Shown one piece after another: positions 57,026-59,412 of a stretch of 59,412 nt of DNA. Source of the DNA: Oceanospirillaceae bacterium (GTDB lineage: Bacteria; Pseudomonadota; Gammaproteobacteria; Pseudomonadales; Balneatricaceae). The translations under genes and the position numbers were made by a program. Below the pieces are notes generated by a model. The model had not been told where the DNA came from and did not search any database. It saw only the letters and a program-made list of their open reading frames with translations. Numbering within the stretch: position 1 is the first letter of the stretch; every line of letters begins with the position of its first letter. The stretch covers positions 1-59,412 of the forward strand of contig JAGSHA010000001.1 of NCBI GenBank assembly GCA_023954795.1, in the 5' to 3' direction.

Positions 57026-58303
57026 ATGACACAACTAACTGATCGCTTTTCATTGAACGAGTGGTTGTCGTGGATTGAGGCATGCCATCCGGCGGAGATC
57101 GAGCTTGGCCTGGAGCGTGTGAGTCGTGTTGCTGATGATCTGGGTGTACGTACGCCAAAATCTAAAGTCATTACGATTGCGGGAACAAACGGTAAAGGGT
57201 CTACCGTCACCTATCTGGAGACAATTCTAGGAAAGGCAGGTTATAGCGTCGGGTGTTATACCTCTCCGCATTTTCGACACTACAATGAGCGAGTGCGTCT
57301 TAACGGTCAAAATATCTCCGATGAAGAACTGTGCCAGTCTTTCCGTGCCATCACCGCTGCACGCAAAGATACACCGTTGACCTACTTTGAATATGGCACA
57401 TTGGCCGCACTGGAAATCTTTAACCGTAAGCAGCCTGATGTCATCCTGCTTGAAGTTGGGTTGGGCGGGCGCCTTGACGCGGTGAACATCGTCGATGCAG
57501 ATGTGGCCGTGGTTACCAGTATCGCCATCGATCATGTGGATTGGCTGGGTGATGATCGTGAAGTCATTGGTCGGGAGAAGAGCGGTATTTTCCGGGCCGG
57601 ACGTCCGGCGATATGCGGTGAAGCAGACCCAACGGCATCAGTGGCTACTGTGGCTGATGAAACGGGTGCCGTGTTGTATCAGGTGGGTGATCAATTCGCA
57701 TATCAGGGCGATGCAGATGGATGGAACTGGCAGGGTGTTTGTCCGGTCGGAGAAAGTCTGCAGCTAGAGAGTCTGCCAATGCCTGCATTGCCTCTACCAA
57801 ACGCAGCAACAGCGTTACAGGTACTGGCCGTATTAGGGTTGGATGTGGCTGTCGACGCTATTCGTGAAGGTCTCGCTAGCGCGACGATGACTGGCAGAAT
57901 GCAGCGTGTTGAATTAGCACAGGGTTCTTGCTGGTTGGATGTGGCACATAATCCTGAGGCGGCGGAGTTGCTGGCAAAACGTCTGGCGGCAAAAGGTCAG
58001 CAAGTGCATATGGTGCTGGGGATGCTGGGCGATAAAGATTTTGCGTCGGTTATCGAGATTCTACGGCCACAAGTGTCATACTGGTATCTGGCAGACTTAG
58101 ATGTACCTCGAGGCCAAAAGGCAGAAATGCTGGCGAGCCATTTGACAGACGAAGTCGCTGCGGGATGTTGTCGTAGCTTCTTGTCTGTAGCGGATGCACT
58201 GGATGCCGCTCAGGTGCATTTAAGCCAGAACAATTGTTTGTTAGTTGCGGGTTCATTCTTTACGGTAAGTGATGCCCTCAATCATCTGGGAGTGGATGAG
58301 TAA
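57026..58303 (+). CDS. folC: Folylpolyglutamate/dihydrofolate synthase
   Basis: Adds Glu to dihydropteroate and folates. The 425-residue Mur-ligase-like protein has the P-loop GTNGKGST (residue 53), the TSPHFRHYNERVR omega loop region and ELVEVGLGGRLDA-like (EVGLGGRLDAVN). ATG 57026 preferred to GTG 57020. Its end overlaps the SPOR gene by 8 bases. Confidence 0.95.
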   Translation: MTQLTDRFSLNEWLSWIEACHPAEIELGLERVSRVADDLGVRTPKSKVITIAGTNGKGSTVTYLETILGKAGYSVGCYTSPHFRHYNERVRLNGQNISDEELCQSFRAITAARKDTPLTYFEYGTLAALEIFNRKQPDVILLEVGLGGRLDAVNIVDADVAVVTSIAIDHVDWLGDDREVIGREKSGIFRAGRPAICGEADPTASVATVADETGAVLYQVGDQFAYQGDADGWNWQGVCPVGESLQLESLPMPALPLPNAATALQVLAVLGLDVAVDAIREGLASATMTGRMQRVELAQGSCWLDVAHNPEAAELLAKRLAAKGQQVHMVLGMLGDKDFASVIEILRPQVSYWYLADLDVPRGQKAEMLASHLTDEVAAGCCRSFLSVADALDAAQVHLSQNNCLLVAGSFFTVSDALNHLGVDE

Positions 58304-58856
58304 GATGCAAGAGAAGCTGAAATACAGGTTGATTGGTCTGTTCGTTATCGTGTTGTCAGCCGGTATTCTGTTTCCACTGTTTTTTAATGGCGACGGGTAT
58401 CGTGAACGTCACTTGGAATCGGCGATTCCAGAAGTGCCTTTGCTGCCTGAAGTGGTGGCGATTGAGCCGCAATCGATAACGCTTCCTGATACGTCTGAAG
58501 TGGCTGCGCCTGAAGAACCACGCCCGGTGGTCAAAAAGTCGGCTGAACTGGTGAAAAAAATTGAACGCAAAAAGCCGGTTATTAATGTCGATGAAGACAA
58601 GCCCGTACTCGATAAGCAGGGGGTGCCTGTGGCCTGGACGCTACAGCTGGCAACCTTCAGTGACGAAGGGAATGCCAACGAGTTGCGCACACAATTGATC
58701 GGGGCTGGACACAAAGTGTACACCCGTCAAAACGGTACGTTGGTCAAGGTGTATGTTGGTCCGGACTTTCAGCGCTCGAATCTTGAATCACTCAAGACCC
58801 GGCTGAAAAAAGACCTGAATCTTGATGGCATTATCGTGCGTTTCTCTACTCGCTGA
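58296..58856 (+). CDS. dedD: SPOR-domain cell-division protein (DedD-like)
   Basis: A 186-residue bitopic protein with a membrane segment at about residues 13-32, a Pro/Glu-rich linker and a C-terminal SPOR domain (WTLQLATFSDEGNANELRTQ, VYVGPDF) that binds glycan strands without stem peptides at the division septum. The start could be ATG 58296 or 58305. In Pseudomonas-like genomes it stands between folC and cvpA. Confidence 0.88.
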   Translation: MSKMQEKLKYRLIGLFVIVLSAGILFPLFFNGDGYRERHLESAIPEVPLLPEVVAIEPQSITLPDTSEVAAPEEPRPVVKKSAELVKKIERKKPVINVDEDKPVLDKQGVPVAWTLQLATFSDEGNANELRTQLIGAGHKVYTRQNGTLVKVYVGPDFQRSNLESLKTRLKKDLNLDGIIVRFSTR

Positions 58857-58872
58857 AGATAAAGGCCTCTGG

Positions 58873-58878
58873 TAGAAT
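58873..58878 (+). promoter_or_regulatory. Possible cvpA promoter -10
   Basis: TAGAAT followed by GCGCGC, 28 bases before the cvpA start. The -35 region is weak. Confidence 0.3.
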
Positions 58879-58905
58879 GCGCGCATCTTTCTTGGGTTGT
58901 TACAG

Positions 58906-59403
58906 ATGATGAATTGGGCTGACTGGGTCATACTGGCAATTATTGCCATCTCCTGCTTATTTAGTGTTCGGCGGGGCTTTATCAGAGAGGCTCTTTCCCT
59001 TGTTACGTGGGTTGCTGCCTTTATGATTGCGCGTACATTTTCGGGGCCTATGATCGAGTTGCTTCAACCCTATATCGAAACCCCTTCTCTACGTGTTGCA
59101 GCGGCATTTGCTAGTCTGTTTATAGTGACCCTCGTTGTAGGGGCGCTTATTGGACAGCTGTTTACAATGCTAATTCAGGCCACCGGTCTGAGTGCAACCG
59201 ACCGACTTCTAGGTATCGCATTTGGCGCCGCACGAGGTGGACTCGTGGTAGTGGTACTTGTGATGCTGGCAGGCCAGACGCCTGCTGTAGATGATCCTTG
59301 GTGGCGTGAATCACAACTGATTCCCCATTTTGCGTTGATGGAAGCCTGGACCAAAGAGGTCGCAGGCGATGTTGCAGACTTGATCTGGAACGCAGGACGC
59401 TAA
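58906..59403 (+). CDS. cvpA: CvpA family membrane protein
   Basis: A 165-residue inner-membrane protein with four hydrophobic segments and the family opening WADWVILAIIAISCLFSVRRGF; the SLVTWVAAF helix and GLSATDRLLG loop are characteristic. CvpA is needed for colicin V export and purine-operon context in E. coli; purF probably lies just past the window. TTG 58897 is a less likely start; ATG 58906 or 58909 is preferred. Confidence 0.93.
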   Translation: MMNWADWVILAIIAISCLFSVRRGFIREALSLVTWVAAFMIARTFSGPMIELLQPYIETPSLRVAAAFASLFIVTLVVGALIGQLFTMLIQATGLSATDRLLGIAFGAARGGLVVVVLVMLAGQTPAVDDPWWRESQLIPHFALMEAWTKEVAGDVADLIWNAGR

Positions 59404-59412
59404 GAATAAAAT

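Overview
The window reads as an ordinary, gene-dense piece of core chromosome from a marine-type gammaproteobacterium of the Pseudomonas/Oceanospirillaceae kind. This placement is inferred from gene order and protein type; no search was run. Three blocks recall Pseudomonas: topA - DUF6586 - small protein - sulA/lexA; a region around gpsA, prmB, aroC and an MFS transporter; and leuCDB - asd - asd-like - fimV - truA - trpF - accD - folC - dedD - cvpA. No rRNA, tRNA, insertion sequence, prophage or CRISPR array was seen, and base composition looks even throughout. No stretch longer than 300 bases lacks a gene.

Layout. 1-6.6 kb: the 3' part of a PAS-GGDEF-EAL protein, a MATE exporter with a small coupled ORF ahead of it, a lipoprotein and a large DUF6351-like hydrolase. 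6.6-8.4 kb: a class I PHA synthase. 8.5-10.6 kb: a two-gene chemoreceptor unit (membrane MCP with a CZB domain, plus a separate PAS protein). 10.6-18.1 kb: glutaredoxin-like protein, tatD, slt, uup, a universal stress protein and three poorly known small genes. 18.3-26.9 kb: topA, two small genes, then the SOS pair lexA-sulA facing dinG-rhlB across a control region with three LexA-box-like sites. 27-36.4 kb: gpsA-sixA, an alpha/beta hydrolase, a DUF4892 protein, a patatin-like protein, an Smr protein, prmB, aroC, speE and an MFS transporter. 36.4-39.5 kb: a second PHA locus with a DUF6489 protein, the repressor PhaR, and class III PhaE-PhaC on the other strand. 39.7-46.4 kb: a LysR regulator facing leuCDB, then two different aspartate-semialdehyde dehydrogenases. 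46.4-52.5 kb: a FimV-like protein without a membrane segment, then full-length FimV. 52.5-59.4 kb: truA, trpF-trpB-trpA, accD, folC, a SPOR protein and cvpA.

Themes. The cell probably stores polyhydroxyalkanoate with two different types of synthase about 29 kb apart. It has an SOS module that combines the repressor, a division inhibitor, a DinG helicase and an adjacent RNA helicase. It carries a tandem pair of FimV-family proteins, of which the first is entirely periplasmic. I found no clear new system. The observations most worth a second look are the double PHA synthase set (one with a changed lipase box) beside a DUF6351-like hydrolase, the truncated FimV paralogue, the split chemoreceptor, the hairpins inside the leu operon, and the small ORF coupled to the MATE gene.
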